DNA of 61,828 nucleotides from a virus, in IMG/VR virus record IMGVR_UViG_3300022821_000021, positions 1-61,828 of that record; one strand, given 5' to 3'. The notes under the pieces are model-generated. The model was given only the letters and a program-made list of their open reading frames with translations, was not told where the DNA came from and ran no database searches. This document shows positions 27,077-35,323 of the stretch, one piece after another. The position numbers were made by a program, and so were the translations under genes. Within the stretch, counting starts at the first letter, position 1. The number at the start of each line of letters is the position of its first letter.

Positions 27077-27589
27077 ATGTTAGGAGGACTTTTAACCTCA
27101 GCTGGTTCAGAATTAATTGAAAAGGTTGGTGGTATTATAGACGATGTAGTTACTACTAAAGAAGAAAAACTACAAGTCAAATCAGAATTTAAGAAGATGG
27201 TATTGAATGCGGAGGCACAAGCTGCCAACAACGTAACTGCTCGTTGGGAAGCCGATATGACATCCGATAACAAACTATCAAAAAACATACGGCCCGTTGC
27301 ATTGATTTTCTTAACGGTTGTATTTGTATTCATTACGTTTTTTGACGGCAATGTAGGTCAATTTACGTTGGATGATGCTTATAAGCCAATATATCAAACG
27401 TTATTGTTAACAGTCTACGGTGCATATTTTGCAGGTAGAACCTATGAAAAATCACACGCTGTGAATAATAACGTGTCTGTGTATGATAAAATAGATATGG
27501 AAATGGAACTAACAGACGAAGATTTTAATAAAAAGCCAACACGTAGACGTAGACGTAGAGCAGCCAGAGCAGCTGAAGCAGCTGAATAA
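27077..27589 (+). CDS. Holin of the 3-TM phage holin family
   Basis: A 170-residue protein with a strong TAGGAG ribosome site 8 bases before ATG 27077. The N-terminal part is amphipathic (EKVGGIIDDVVTTKEEKLQ). A TSDNKLSKNIRPVALIFL segment leads into the first clear membrane helix (about residues 74-90), and IYQTLLLTVYGAYFAGRTYE gives the second. These features match the 3TM holin family, whose members let endolysin reach the wall. The C-terminus is a cytoplasmic tail with six consecutive Arg and an Ala/Glu run. No endolysin gene is seen in this window. Confidence 0.82.
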   Translation: MLGGLLTSAGSELIEKVGGIIDDVVTTKEEKLQVKSEFKKMVLNAEAQAANNVTARWEADMTSDNKLSKNIRPVALIFLTVVFVFITFFDGNVGQFTLDDAYKPIYQTLLLTVYGAYFAGRTYEKSHAVNNNVSVYDKIDMEMELTDEDFNKKPTRRRRRRAARAAEAAE

Positions 27590-27597
27590 ATAGAAAT

Positions 27598-29619
27598 ATG
27601 AGCAATCCTAATTTAAAACAGCTTATAGCATCGGAGTACAAAAAGTGTGCAGCTGATCCAATATACTTTATGCGTAAGTATTGTCATATTCAGCACCCAA
27701 CACAGGGCAAAATGCTGTTTAATCTTTATCCATTTCAAGAAAAAGCATTAGATGATATTCAATCTCATAGATATGAAATTATATTAAAGTCTAGGCAGCT
27801 TGGTATATCTACGCTTGTTGCTGGATACGCATTACACCAAATGACATTCAAAGAAGACTTTAACGTACTTGTAATTGCTACATCAAGGGATGTAGCAAAA
27901 AACATGGTTACTAAAGTTCGTGTCATGTATGACTATTTACCATCTTGGTTAAAAGAACAAACGGATACAGATAATAAATTGTCGCTTAGATTCAAAAACG
28001 GGTCTCAAATAAAAGCCATTTCATCGACTCCGCAATCAGGAAGATCGGAAGCGCTTTCGCTTCTTATTTTTGATGAAGCAGCGTTCATTGATTATATCGA
28101 TGATATTTGGATTGCAGCGCAACAAACATTGGCTACTGGTGGTAGGTGTATTGCATTATCAACACCAAACGGTACTGGTAATTGGTTTCATAAGCAATGG
28201 AAGTTCTCAGAAGAGGGTTCAACCAAAGCCCAGTTTAATTCACTTAGACTCCATTGGTCAGTACACCCAGATAGAGACCAATCTTGGAGAGACGAACAAG
28301 ACGAATTATTAGGTGAAAGAGCGGCAGCTCAAGAATGCGATTGTTTGTGGGGCGAAAGCCGAATTAAAGTACGTGATTCTAAAACCAAAGAAGAATTTTA
28401 TATTACATTATCGGAACTTTATAATACAAATATGATATTTAAACAGAACTTACAGTATGAAATATCAACGCCAAGTGGATATCAGCCATTTACTGGTATC
28501 CGTAAATTAGAAAAAGCTTCTCATTACGTTATATCATTATCCAATAATATCGTTTTAAAATGTTCTACTACGCATCCATTTATGTATAATGGCGCGGAAA
28601 TATTAGCAAATAAATTGGAAGTAGGATCTCTAATTGATTCCGATGTACCGGATACACAATATGTAACCGTAGTAAACATACAATTGATACATAAATCCAT
28701 TGAATTATATGATATAGTTGAAGTAGATAATGGTAATATCTTTAATGTGGATGGTGTGGTTTCTCATAATTGTGATTTTATTTCATCTGGTAACACACTT
28801 ATACGTGGTGAATTAATAAAGTGGTATGAAGATAACCAAGTTTCCGAACCAAAAGAAAAAAGAGGTCCTGGCGGTGAATTGTGGGTATGGAAAGACCCCG
28901 ATTACTCACGCGATTATATGTTGGTAGCTGACGTTGCAAGGGGTGACGCATCAGATTATTCTGCGTTTCACGTAGTAGATGTTGAAGCGTGTGAGCAGGT
29001 AGCTGAATATAAGGGGCTAATTGGAACAAAAGAATTCGGTAATATGATGGTCAACGTGGCCACCGAATACAATAATGCGCTTTTGGTTATTGAAAATGCA
29101 AATATTGGTTGGGCAGCGATACAACCTGCAATCGACAGAGAATATAATAATTTATATTACACGTACAGACACGAAGGAGTTACGGACGCCGCGGTACAAT
29201 TGGAAAAAGGATATGATATAAAAGATAAGGCGCAAATGACGCCAGGATTTACAACGTCCGGCAAAACCCGCCCGCTTTTGATATCAAAACTTGATATGTA
29301 TAGTAGAGAAAAATCATGTATTATCAAATCTCAACGATTAGTTGATGAATGGTACATGTTTATTTGGAAAGGATCAAGATGTGAAGCTCAACGTGGGTAT
29401 AATGATGACCTAACAATGGCATGGTCAATAGGATTATATATCAGAGACTATGCACTTAAACTTCGTAATGACGGCATAGAACTCAATAAAAATTCACTTA
29501 GATTATTTCAGAAAGTAGGTGGCCCATCGGGCGTTTACACCGGCAACAATGCAAATGCTCATAATTCATTGAATATGAATGTGAACGGAAACGAAGAAAG
29601 CTTGAAGTGGCTATTATAA
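27598..29619 (+). CDS. 17: Terminase large subunit gp17 interrupted by a mini-intein
   Basis: A 673-residue precursor. The ATPase domain has the adapted Walker A SRQLGIST near residue 65, Walker B LLIFDEAAFI near 157 and the coupling motif ALSTPNGTGN. The RNase-H-like nuclease has VADVARGDASDYSAF, VIENANIGW and GYNDDLTMAW as acidic motifs. Between the two domains residues 249-391 are an intein, and removing it restores AQECD-CDFISSGNTLI, the usual T4-type terminase sequence. The motor cuts and packages concatemeric DNA through the portal encoded next door. The small subunit is not in the window. Confidence 0.95.
   Translation: MSNPNLKQLIASEYKKCAADPIYFMRKYCHIQHPTQGKMLFNLYPFQEKALDDIQSHRYEIILKSRQLGISTLVAGYALHQMTFKEDFNVLVIATSRDVAKNMVTKVRVMYDYLPSWLKEQTDTDNKLSLRFKNGSQIKAISSTPQSGRSEALSLLIFDEAAFIDYIDDIWIAAQQTLATGGRCIALSTPNGTGNWFHKQWKFSEEGSTKAQFNSLRLHWSVHPDRDQSWRDEQDELLGERAAAQECDCLWGESRIKVRDSKTKEEFYITLSELYNTNMIFKQNLQYEISTPSGYQPFTGIRKLEKASHYVISLSNNIVLKCSTTHPFMYNGAEILANKLEVGSLIDSDVPDTQYVTVVNIQLIHKSIELYDIVEVDNGNIFNVDGVVSHNCDFISSGNTLIRGELIKWYEDNQVSEPKEKRGPGGELWVWKDPDYSRDYMLVADVARGDASDYSAFHVVDVEACEQVAEYKGLIGTKEFGNMMVNVATEYNNALLVIENANIGWAAIQPAIDREYNNLYYTYRHEGVTDAAVQLEKGYDIKDKAQMTPGFTTSGKTRPLLISKLDMYSREKSCIIKSQRLVDEWYMFIWKGSRCEAQRGYNDDLTMAWSIGLYIRDYALKLRNDGIELNKNSLRLFQKVGGPSGVYTGNNANAHNSLNMNVNGNEESLKWLL
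28342..28770 (+). mobile_element. Mini-intein in the terminase gene
   Basis: 143 residues without an endonuclease domain. It opens with CLWGESRIKV and has STTHPF (block B, TxxH) followed by AEILANKLEVGSLI. It closes with ELYDIVEVDNGNIFNVDGVV and Ser-His-Asn, and the +1 extein residue is Cys. The intact block set suggests self-splicing is functional. The insertion point is the hinge between the ATPase and nuclease domains. Confidence 0.93.
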
Positions 29620-29634
29620 AATAAAAATAAAAAC

Positions 29635-31407
29635 ATGGTAGATAAAACTTTTTTTGGTAGGCTCGAAACAATGTTTTCAACATCAACTCTGGTGGTGAAA
29701 GGAAAAGAGGGTCTCCAGGTAGTTGATATTAATAAAGTCCAGGCTACCGATAAGCTAGCCACCAATAGATTAGTTGACAGATATAATCGATTACATCAAA
29801 GTTCGCAGGCTCTTGGATATAATCAAAAATCTAATTATCATACACAACGATTAATTTTGTTTAGTGACTATGAAACTATGGATCAAGATCCTATCATATC
29901 ATCGGCTCTTGACATATATTCAGAAGAATCTACACTTAGAGATGAATTTGGTGATATTCTAACTATAAAAAGTTCGAATAGTAAAATAGAAGAAACGTTA
30001 AATAATCTATTTTATAATATAATGAATATTGAATTCAATCTATATCCCTGGTGTAGAAACATGTGTAAGTATGGTGATTTTTATTTGAAATTAGAAATAG
30101 TAGAAGAACTTGGTATTATTAATGTAATTCCAATTTCAACATATGAAATGCTTAGGGAAGAAGACTTAGATCCAAATAACCCTGAATATGTTAGGTTTAC
30201 ACAAGACCCAACTATTGGCGGCCAAGCCGGCGGCGGTATGGGTAGGTCACTTGTACAGTCACAACGTAGATTTGAAAACTATGAAGTAGCACATTTTAGA
30301 TTACTATCAGACGCCAATTTTTTACCATATGGTAAATCTATGGTAGAACCGGCCAGAAAAATATGGAAGCAGCTCACATTGATGGAAGATTCAATGATGA
30401 TTCATAGAATTATGAGAGCTCCCGAAAAGCGAATATTTAAAATTGACATTGGTAATATCCCTCCTAATGAAGTGGATACCCACATGCAAAATATTATTAA
30501 TCAAACAAAGAAAGCCCCATACATAGATAAAAATACAGGCCAATACGACCTTAAGTTTAATTTATCAAATATGATGGAAGACTATTATCTTCCAGTACGT
30601 GGCGGTCAAACAGGTACCGAAATAGATACTCTTCCTGGAATGGAATGGAGTGGTATTGATGACATAAATTATCTAAAAGAAAAAATGTTTGCGGCTCTTA
30701 AAATACCAAAGGCATTTATTGGATATGAGGAAGGTGTTGACGGTAAAGCAACTTTAGCTGCAATGGATGTTCGATTTGCAAGAACCATCGAGCGTATTCA
30801 ACGAATTATGGTAAGTGAATTAACCAAAGTTGCTATAGTACATTTGTATTCTCAGGGATACAAAGATGCTGATTTGGTTGACTTTGAATTGAATTTGACA
30901 AACTCATCTACAATTCACGAACAAGAAATGATTGAATTGTGGTCACAAAAAACTGATTTGGCACAATCGCTCCGTGATAATAAACTATTGTCTGAAAAAT
31001 GGATATATGAAAATATATGGAAATTATCAGATGATGATATTACCAAAGAAAAGGCCAATGTAGTTGAAGATACAAAACGTAAGTTTATACTAACTTCAAT
31101 TGAAAATGAAGGCATGGATCCTTCTAAAGATGACACATCAGCCACACCGGTCCCAACCGATACACCTAATGATGATACTGATTTCGGTGGTAGACCAAAA
31201 GAAGGCCCTAAGTTTGGCACTCAAGATTCTGCGCGTGGCAGAGACCCAGTGGGTGATGAAACACGGGCAAGGGATGCAAAAAACAAAGACCGCTCTATAA
31301 GTGAAGCTGAAAAACGATATATAGCAAAATCATTGTTTAATAAAAAATCAGATGACAAGAAAATAGGTGGAATGTTAAACGAAGACAATATACTGGAAAA
31401 AGTATAA
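29635..31407 (+). CDS. 20: Portal vertex protein gp20
   Basis: A 590-residue protein, close to T4 gp20 in length and sequence pattern: MDQDPIISSALDIYSEES, then AHFRLLSDANFLPYGKS, VEPARKIWKQLTLMEDSMM, then HRIMRAPEKRIFKIDIGN and a PKAFIGYEEG segment. Twelve copies form the portal ring through which terminase pumps DNA. The last 80 residues are Asp/Lys-rich and likely disordered. It follows the terminase by 15 bases, the normal late-gene order. Confidence 0.93.
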   Translation: MVDKTFFGRLETMFSTSTLVVKGKEGLQVVDINKVQATDKLATNRLVDRYNRLHQSSQALGYNQKSNYHTQRLILFSDYETMDQDPIISSALDIYSEESTLRDEFGDILTIKSSNSKIEETLNNLFYNIMNIEFNLYPWCRNMCKYGDFYLKLEIVEELGIINVIPISTYEMLREEDLDPNNPEYVRFTQDPTIGGQAGGGMGRSLVQSQRRFENYEVAHFRLLSDANFLPYGKSMVEPARKIWKQLTLMEDSMMIHRIMRAPEKRIFKIDIGNIPPNEVDTHMQNIINQTKKAPYIDKNTGQYDLKFNLSNMMEDYYLPVRGGQTGTEIDTLPGMEWSGIDDINYLKEKMFAALKIPKAFIGYEEGVDGKATLAAMDVRFARTIERIQRIMVSELTKVAIVHLYSQGYKDADLVDFELNLTNSSTIHEQEMIELWSQKTDLAQSLRDNKLLSEKWIYENIWKLSDDDITKEKANVVEDTKRKFILTSIENEGMDPSKDDTSATPVPTDTPNDDTDFGGRPKEGPKFGTQDSARGRDPVGDETRARDAKNKDRSISEAEKRYIAKSLFNKKSDDKKIGGMLNEDNILEKV

Positions 31408-31412
31408 CACTA

Positions 31413-31420
31413 TATTTATA
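31413..31420 (+). promoter_or_regulatory. Late-promoter-like element
   Basis: ACTATATTTATATC just behind the portal stop, 30 bases before the gene at 31451. Confidence 0.55.
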
Positions 31421-31450
31421 TCAGAGTATACTTACATAAGGTAGACCTTC

Positions 31451-32302
31451 ATGAATACAAAGCATAAAAAATACAAAAATACTGGTATTTTATTTGAGTT
31501 ATTGGTAAGACAAATTACCAATGACACACTTGATAACGTAGATAATTCTCCGGCCATACGTATAGTTAGAGAATTCTTTAAATCTGATAATATACTCAGA
31601 AAAGAACTCTTATTGTACCAAGCACTACAGAAAGCTACTTTCAATACAGAAGAAAAAGCCAATCGGTTTATCGATGCGGTATTGGAACAATATGGTAAAT
31701 TAAACAAAAGTACGTTACGACGCCAAAAATACAATTTAATTAAAGAAATACGAAATAGCTTTGATGAAATTGTATTTTTTAAAACCAAAATACCTAATTA
31801 CAAAGTAAATGCATCTACATACCGTCTGTTCGAAAATACGTTTTCATCGCCTGTGGATAAAATAAACGTTCGATATTCGTTAGTAGAAACCATAACAGGT
31901 ACCCAACCTGCAAGTGATAATGTACAAGATGCTGTAATAGAAGAATATAATAAGCAGGATAAAGACCTACGGGCCCTAACATACAAAATACTTGTAAGTA
32001 AGTTTAATGATAAGTATGGTGATTTAGATGAAAATCAAAAGTCGATTTTAAGAGAATACATTAATAATGTAACCAATACTACTAAGCTTAAAACATATAT
32101 TAATAGCTGCGTCAATGACGTAAATAAAAAGCTAAATTATTATATAAATAAAGTTGACGATAATATATTAAAAATAAAATTATCTGAAGTCAAAAACCAA
32201 TTTAACAATATTAAAGACGATGACGTTGTTAGGGATAAGCACATCTTATCTGTAATGTGTTCGTATGAATTACTAAGGGAACTGAATAATGAAATTAAGT
32301 GA
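31451..32302 (+). CDS. Helical prohead-region protein of unknown function
   Basis: A 283-residue, highly helical, Lys/Asn/Asp-rich protein starting 43 bases after the portal gene, behind a TATTTATA element. The N-terminus (HKKYKNTGILFELLVRQIT) and the ILRKELLLYQALQ segment look like a conserved phage protein found between portal and protease genes. No motif assigns a function. It overlaps the next gene by 14 bases. A core or scaffold-associated role is inferred from position alone. Confidence 0.7.
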   Translation: MNTKHKKYKNTGILFELLVRQITNDTLDNVDNSPAIRIVREFFKSDNILRKELLLYQALQKATFNTEEKANRFIDAVLEQYGKLNKSTLRRQKYNLIKEIRNSFDEIVFFKTKIPNYKVNASTYRLFENTFSSPVDKINVRYSLVETITGTQPASDNVQDAVIEEYNKQDKDLRALTYKILVSKFNDKYGDLDENQKSILREYINNVTNTTKLKTYINSCVNDVNKKLNYYINKVDDNILKIKLSEVKNQFNNIKDDDVVRDKHILSVMCSYELLRELNNEIK

Positions 32303-33098
32303 AACATTAGACGCTAAATTTAAATTGTTGTTAGAAGCAGACGATATTGATGACGTTGAAGATATTGAAGATGAAGATTCAGTAGAAGAAATCAGTACAA
32401 CCGCTGGCGCTGGAGCATATAATACTCCAAAGGCCTTTGGTAAGGCTAAGAAAAAAGATATAGAATCTGCCGGATATAAGCAGGTGAAAAAACTAAAAGA
32501 AAAAACCGCTCTTAGAAAAGATGATGAAACATCACCAATGACAATGTACAAAAGAATGATGGCCGAACTATATGATATTGATTCTAAATCAATTATTAAA
32601 GAATACGCTGGCGTATTCAGCGTTGATGATTTAGTTTATAACAAAAGAACTAAGACAATTGGTATTGTAAGACTTGCAGATGATAAATCAGGTGAAGTAA
32701 AAACCGATGCAGACGGTAATGTAAATGTAGATGAATTGGAAAAATTTAATCCAATTAAATTTAACCACCAATCAAAAGCTAAAGCAGCGCCATCTACTAA
32801 AAAAGAAATAATTAAGAGGGGATTGTTTAATCCATTCAAAAGTGAATCAGTAGTTAATGAAGCCAGATACAAAGATTATAAATCTGATGAATCAACATCA
32901 TCAAAGCAAAAAGTTAATATTGCAATCAAAGAAATAAATCTAAAATTATTTGAAATAGAACATACCATTAACCAGAATCTAAAGTTAAAAAAGGAAGATG
33001 GTGTGGGTAAAGATGGATATTGGAAGCCAACTAGATCTAACTTGAAAAAGATATCTGAAAAGATGTATAGAATAAGTGAAAAACTAAGAAAATTCTAA
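32289..33098 (+). CDS. Prohead core-type protein
   Basis: A 269-residue protein. The acidic N-terminus (DDIDDVEDIEDEDSVEEI) is followed by TTAGAGAYNTPKAFGK, a stretch typical of internal head proteins in large myoviruses. The middle is basic (TRSNLKKISEKMYRISEKL at the end is helical). Several LxE/IxE-like sites could be cut by the gp21 protease. Its place between portal and protease corresponds to T4 genes 67 and 68. No sequence identity to them is claimed. Confidence 0.65.
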   Translation: MKLSETLDAKFKLLLEADDIDDVEDIEDEDSVEEISTTAGAGAYNTPKAFGKAKKKDIESAGYKQVKKLKEKTALRKDDETSPMTMYKRMMAELYDIDSKSIIKEYAGVFSVDDLVYNKRTKTIGIVRLADDKSGEVKTDADGNVNVDELEKFNPIKFNHQSKAKAAPSTKKEIIKRGLFNPFKSESVVNEARYKDYKSDESTSSKQKVNIAIKEINLKLFEIEHTINQNLKLKKEDGVGKDGYWKPTRSNLKKISEKMYRISEKLRKF

Positions 33099-33099
33099 T

Positions 33100-33237
33100 A
33101 TGAAGTCAAAGAAAACTCATATTGTAGAAGAACTGACAAGTAAGGATATAAAAAGAATCCAAGCTATAATACGAAAGGAAGTAGCGGAAGTTTTTTTTGA
33201 TTTATATGTAAAACGATCTGTATGGAAAACACCATGA
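33100..33237 (+). CDS. 45-residue conserved small protein before the prohead protease
   Basis: ATG 33100 to TGA 33235-33237. The product is basic and helical (LTSKDIKRIQAIIRKEVAEV, then FDLYVKRSVWK). Its stop overlaps the ATG of the protease gene as ATGA, implying coupled translation. Small proteins with this RxIxRKEVAxxxFDLYxKR pattern occur at the same place in other T4-like phages as I remember them, so it is likely real. The function is unknown, possibly a head-core piece. Confidence 0.65.
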   Translation: MKSKKTHIVEELTSKDIKRIQAIIRKEVAEVFFDLYVKRSVWKTP

Positions 33238-33869
33238 AAACTTTATTAATTGATTATACTACCTTTGAAATATCTCCCGCAATGGTGTTGGAGTCAGAGC
33301 AAAAAAATAATGGTAAGGTTATAGTAACTGGCGTAATCCAACGTGCTGAAGCTCCTAACCAAAACGGTAGGGTATATCCTAAGCGAATATTAGAGCGTGA
33401 AGTTATCAAATATATTGGTAGAGAAATAAAAGAAAATCGTGCACTCGGTGAACTTGACCATCCGGAATCATCGGTAGTTAATCTAAAAAACGTATCCCAT
33501 ATATTTAGAAATATATGGTGGGAAGGTAATGATGTTATAGGTAAAGTTGAAGTACTGTCAACTCCATCCGGAAATATTTTAAGAGAACTATTGAAAAGTC
33601 AAGTAGCACTTGGTATTAGTTCCAGAGGAATGGGTTCGGTTGAAGCTACTGGCCGACAAGATACGGTAACTGTTAAAGATGATTTTGACCTTGTGTGTTG
33701 GGATTTCGTAAGTAATCCATCTACTCATGGTGCATTTATGGCACCAAATGGTATATCTGAATCTGTAGTATCTTCCGCAACTGATCGATATTTAAAAATA
33801 AATACATTGGTGTCAGACATATTATGTGAATTAACTTGCCAATGTTCAATACCAACGAGTACTAAATAA
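33234..33869 (+). CDS. 21: Prohead core protease gp21
   Basis: A 211-residue protein from ATG 33234; an upstream in-frame ATG at 33222 would add four residues, but the ATGA overlap favours 33234. The family signatures are VIQRAEAPNQNGRVYPKRIL, the catalytic His in ELDHPES (residue 76) and the Ser in LGISSRGMGS (129 or 130). The enzyme cleaves scaffold, core and capsid N-termini after (I/L)xE-type sites during head maturation. It sits two genes before bS21 and upstream of scaffold and capsid, as in T4. Confidence 0.93.
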   Translation: MKTLLIDYTTFEISPAMVLESEQKNNGKVIVTGVIQRAEAPNQNGRVYPKRILEREVIKYIGREIKENRALGELDHPESSVVNLKNVSHIFRNIWWEGNDVIGKVEVLSTPSGNILRELLKSQVALGISSRGMGSVEATGRQDTVTVKDDFDLVCWDFVSNPSTHGAFMAPNGISESVVSSATDRYLKINTLVSDILCELTCQCSIPTSTK

Positions 33870-34873
33870 TGAAACCTAATAGTAGATTTGTGAAACACAT
33901 AGCTGATATGACTGCAACTAGAGTTACAGCTGTTAATAAATTTATAGTTGATAATAATCTGGATGCTGAAGCACTATTTAGCTATATAGTAAACGGACCT
34001 CACAAAAAGGGAAGAGCTATGGCCAAAATGGATTTTTCATCGGCGTTGTCTGGTAAACCAGGAAATGAATATGAGCGTGAATTTATATCTAAGTTTAAGT
34101 TAAAAGAATCTATTAATAAAAAATCCAATTTATCAGAAATAGATATAGGTGATAAATTTAAGCATAAGCATTTGGATGGCTATTCTGCTGAAATTTTAGA
34201 TTTTACCAATAAAGGGTATAAGGTTAAGCAAACAGAACCAAGAGGTAAAAAGCTAATAACTAAAACTACATTTTTTCCAAAAGTAGATTTTGATGTAAAT
34301 AAAGGTGTATGGACGCCAATTAAGGAATCAAATAATATTTTGTTGGCCAATTTAATCGAAGCCACTCCCACATCAGATACTAAGAAGTTTTTAAAGGGAA
34401 TGCAAAAAATCAAACTAGAAAAGTCATTTTCAAAAATGTATATGCCTGGTAATGATTATATTTGGTGGGATAGAGCATCCCAAAAGCTTTATTTTGTAGA
34501 TTACGAAGGTGATTACATGGAACTTAGAAATAAACATACGAAGATAGAACTAATGAAACATTTAAAAGATAAGAACATAACCGTTGAATCTATGGATAAA
34601 TTATTACCAACTCTTAAGGATATACTTAATGAAGCATCCCAAGTATCTCTTAATGAATTACCAGCAAAAGCACAAACAAAAGCTAAAAAAATAGTAAAGC
34701 TATTTTACAACAATAAAGATTTTGATTTATTTGATGGTATTCACGGACATATTGTAGTCATCGATACCGGTATAAGAGGTGGCCGCCTGGCATCCAGCGA
34801 TTTAAAATCATTACTTAGTATTGGTATACGTTGGGTTGACGGCAAAGAAGATAGTATATCAGTCGGATTTTAA
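33869..34873 (+). CDS. Unidentified head-region protein
   Basis: A 334-residue protein overlapping the protease stop by one base. Residues about 90-150 could be a small SH3-like barrel (LSEIDIGDKFKHKHLDGYSA). A tryptophan-rich YIWWDRASQKLYFVDYEGDY segment lies at 192-211, and the end reads IRWVDGKEDSISVGF. The N-terminus contains a helix pair that would suit a core protein. The family is not recognised. Its position between protease and scaffold suggests a capsid-interior or accessory protein. Confidence 0.65.
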   Translation: MKPNSRFVKHIADMTATRVTAVNKFIVDNNLDAEALFSYIVNGPHKKGRAMAKMDFSSALSGKPGNEYEREFISKFKLKESINKKSNLSEIDIGDKFKHKHLDGYSAEILDFTNKGYKVKQTEPRGKKLITKTTFFPKVDFDVNKGVWTPIKESNNILLANLIEATPTSDTKKFLKGMQKIKLEKSFSKMYMPGNDYIWWDRASQKLYFVDYEGDYMELRNKHTKIELMKHLKDKNITVESMDKLLPTLKDILNEASQVSLNELPAKAQTKAKKIVKLFYNNKDFDLFDGIHGHIVVIDTGIRGGRLASSDLKSLLSIGIRWVDGKEDSISVGF

Positions 34874-34901
34874 AATAATAAAATACAAAAAGTATAAAAA
34901 T

Positions 34902-35186
34902 ATGAAATACAAAAGTTATAACACATATGGTAATTCCAACTCAGTTGGTGTACCAACCGGCGGATTAGATACCGCATTAAAAATATGGAAGCGCAATTCA
35001 AAAGAAAGCGACATATTTACAAAATTAAAAAAGAAGTCATACTATGAAAAGAAATCTGCATCTAAAAGGGAACGAAACAATAGAGCAGTATTCTATCAGA
35101 AATGTGACGCTGACCGCATTAAATTAGACAGAAAAAAGTCTACTTGCTGGTCTGATTCGTATATTGTATTACTTGCCAATGATTAA
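34902..35186 (+). CDS. Phage-encoded ribosomal protein bS21 homologue
   Basis: A 94-residue protein from ATG 34902. Upstream in-frame codons overlap the previous gene and lack homology. Residues about 24-70 match bS21: a LDTALKIWKRN helix, EsDIFTKLKKKSYYEKKSAS, then KRERNNRAVFYQ. bS21 sits on the 30S platform near the anti-Shine-Dalgarno end of 16S rRNA and influences initiation. The C-terminal 25 residues, with two Cys, are an extension beyond cellular bS21. It lies in the head operon, 137 bases before the scaffold gene. A role in steering host ribosomes toward phage mRNA is inferred. Confidence 0.8.
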   Translation: MKYKSYNTYGNSNSVGVPTGGLDTALKIWKRNSKESDIFTKLKKKSYYEKKSASKRERNNRAVFYQKCDADRIKLDRKKSTCWSDSYIVLLAND

Positions 35187-35206
35187 GGGTTTGTAGAAAT
35201 ACTGTA

Positions 35207-35214
35207 TACTTATA
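35207..35214 (+). promoter_or_regulatory. Late-promoter-like element for scaffold and capsid
   Basis: CTGTATACTTATATG after the bS21 gene, 109 bases before the scaffold start. It would give a long leader holding the 35221 hairpin. Confidence 0.5.
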
Positions 35215-35220
35215 TGTACA

Positions 35221-35267
35221 CTGCGTAAAATATATTATTTTTTTATATAATATCAATCGCAGTTTTT
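35221..35267 (+). promoter_or_regulatory. Hairpin in the scaffold-capsid leader, followed by a T run
   Basis: CTGCG at 35221-35225 pairs with CGCAG at 35258-35262, and an inner ATATTAT (35232-35238) pairs with ATAATAT (35247-35253). Five T follow at 35263-35267. It lies just downstream of a TACTTATA element and about 60 bases before the scaffold gene. It may stabilise the 5' end, attenuate, or end readthrough from bS21. The 137-base gap (35187-35323) holds nothing else clear except this and the SD. Confidence 0.5.
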
Positions 35268-35323
35268 ATCCCATTGTAGCTCTCAATAGCTATATTTCCA
35301 AATTAAATTAAGGAGAATTTAAA

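Noticed and set aside
34821-34901. Upstream extension of the bS21 gene to ATG 34821
   Set aside because: The extra 27 residues overlap the previous gene, match nothing in bS21, and the ATG at 34902 begins the conserved part.
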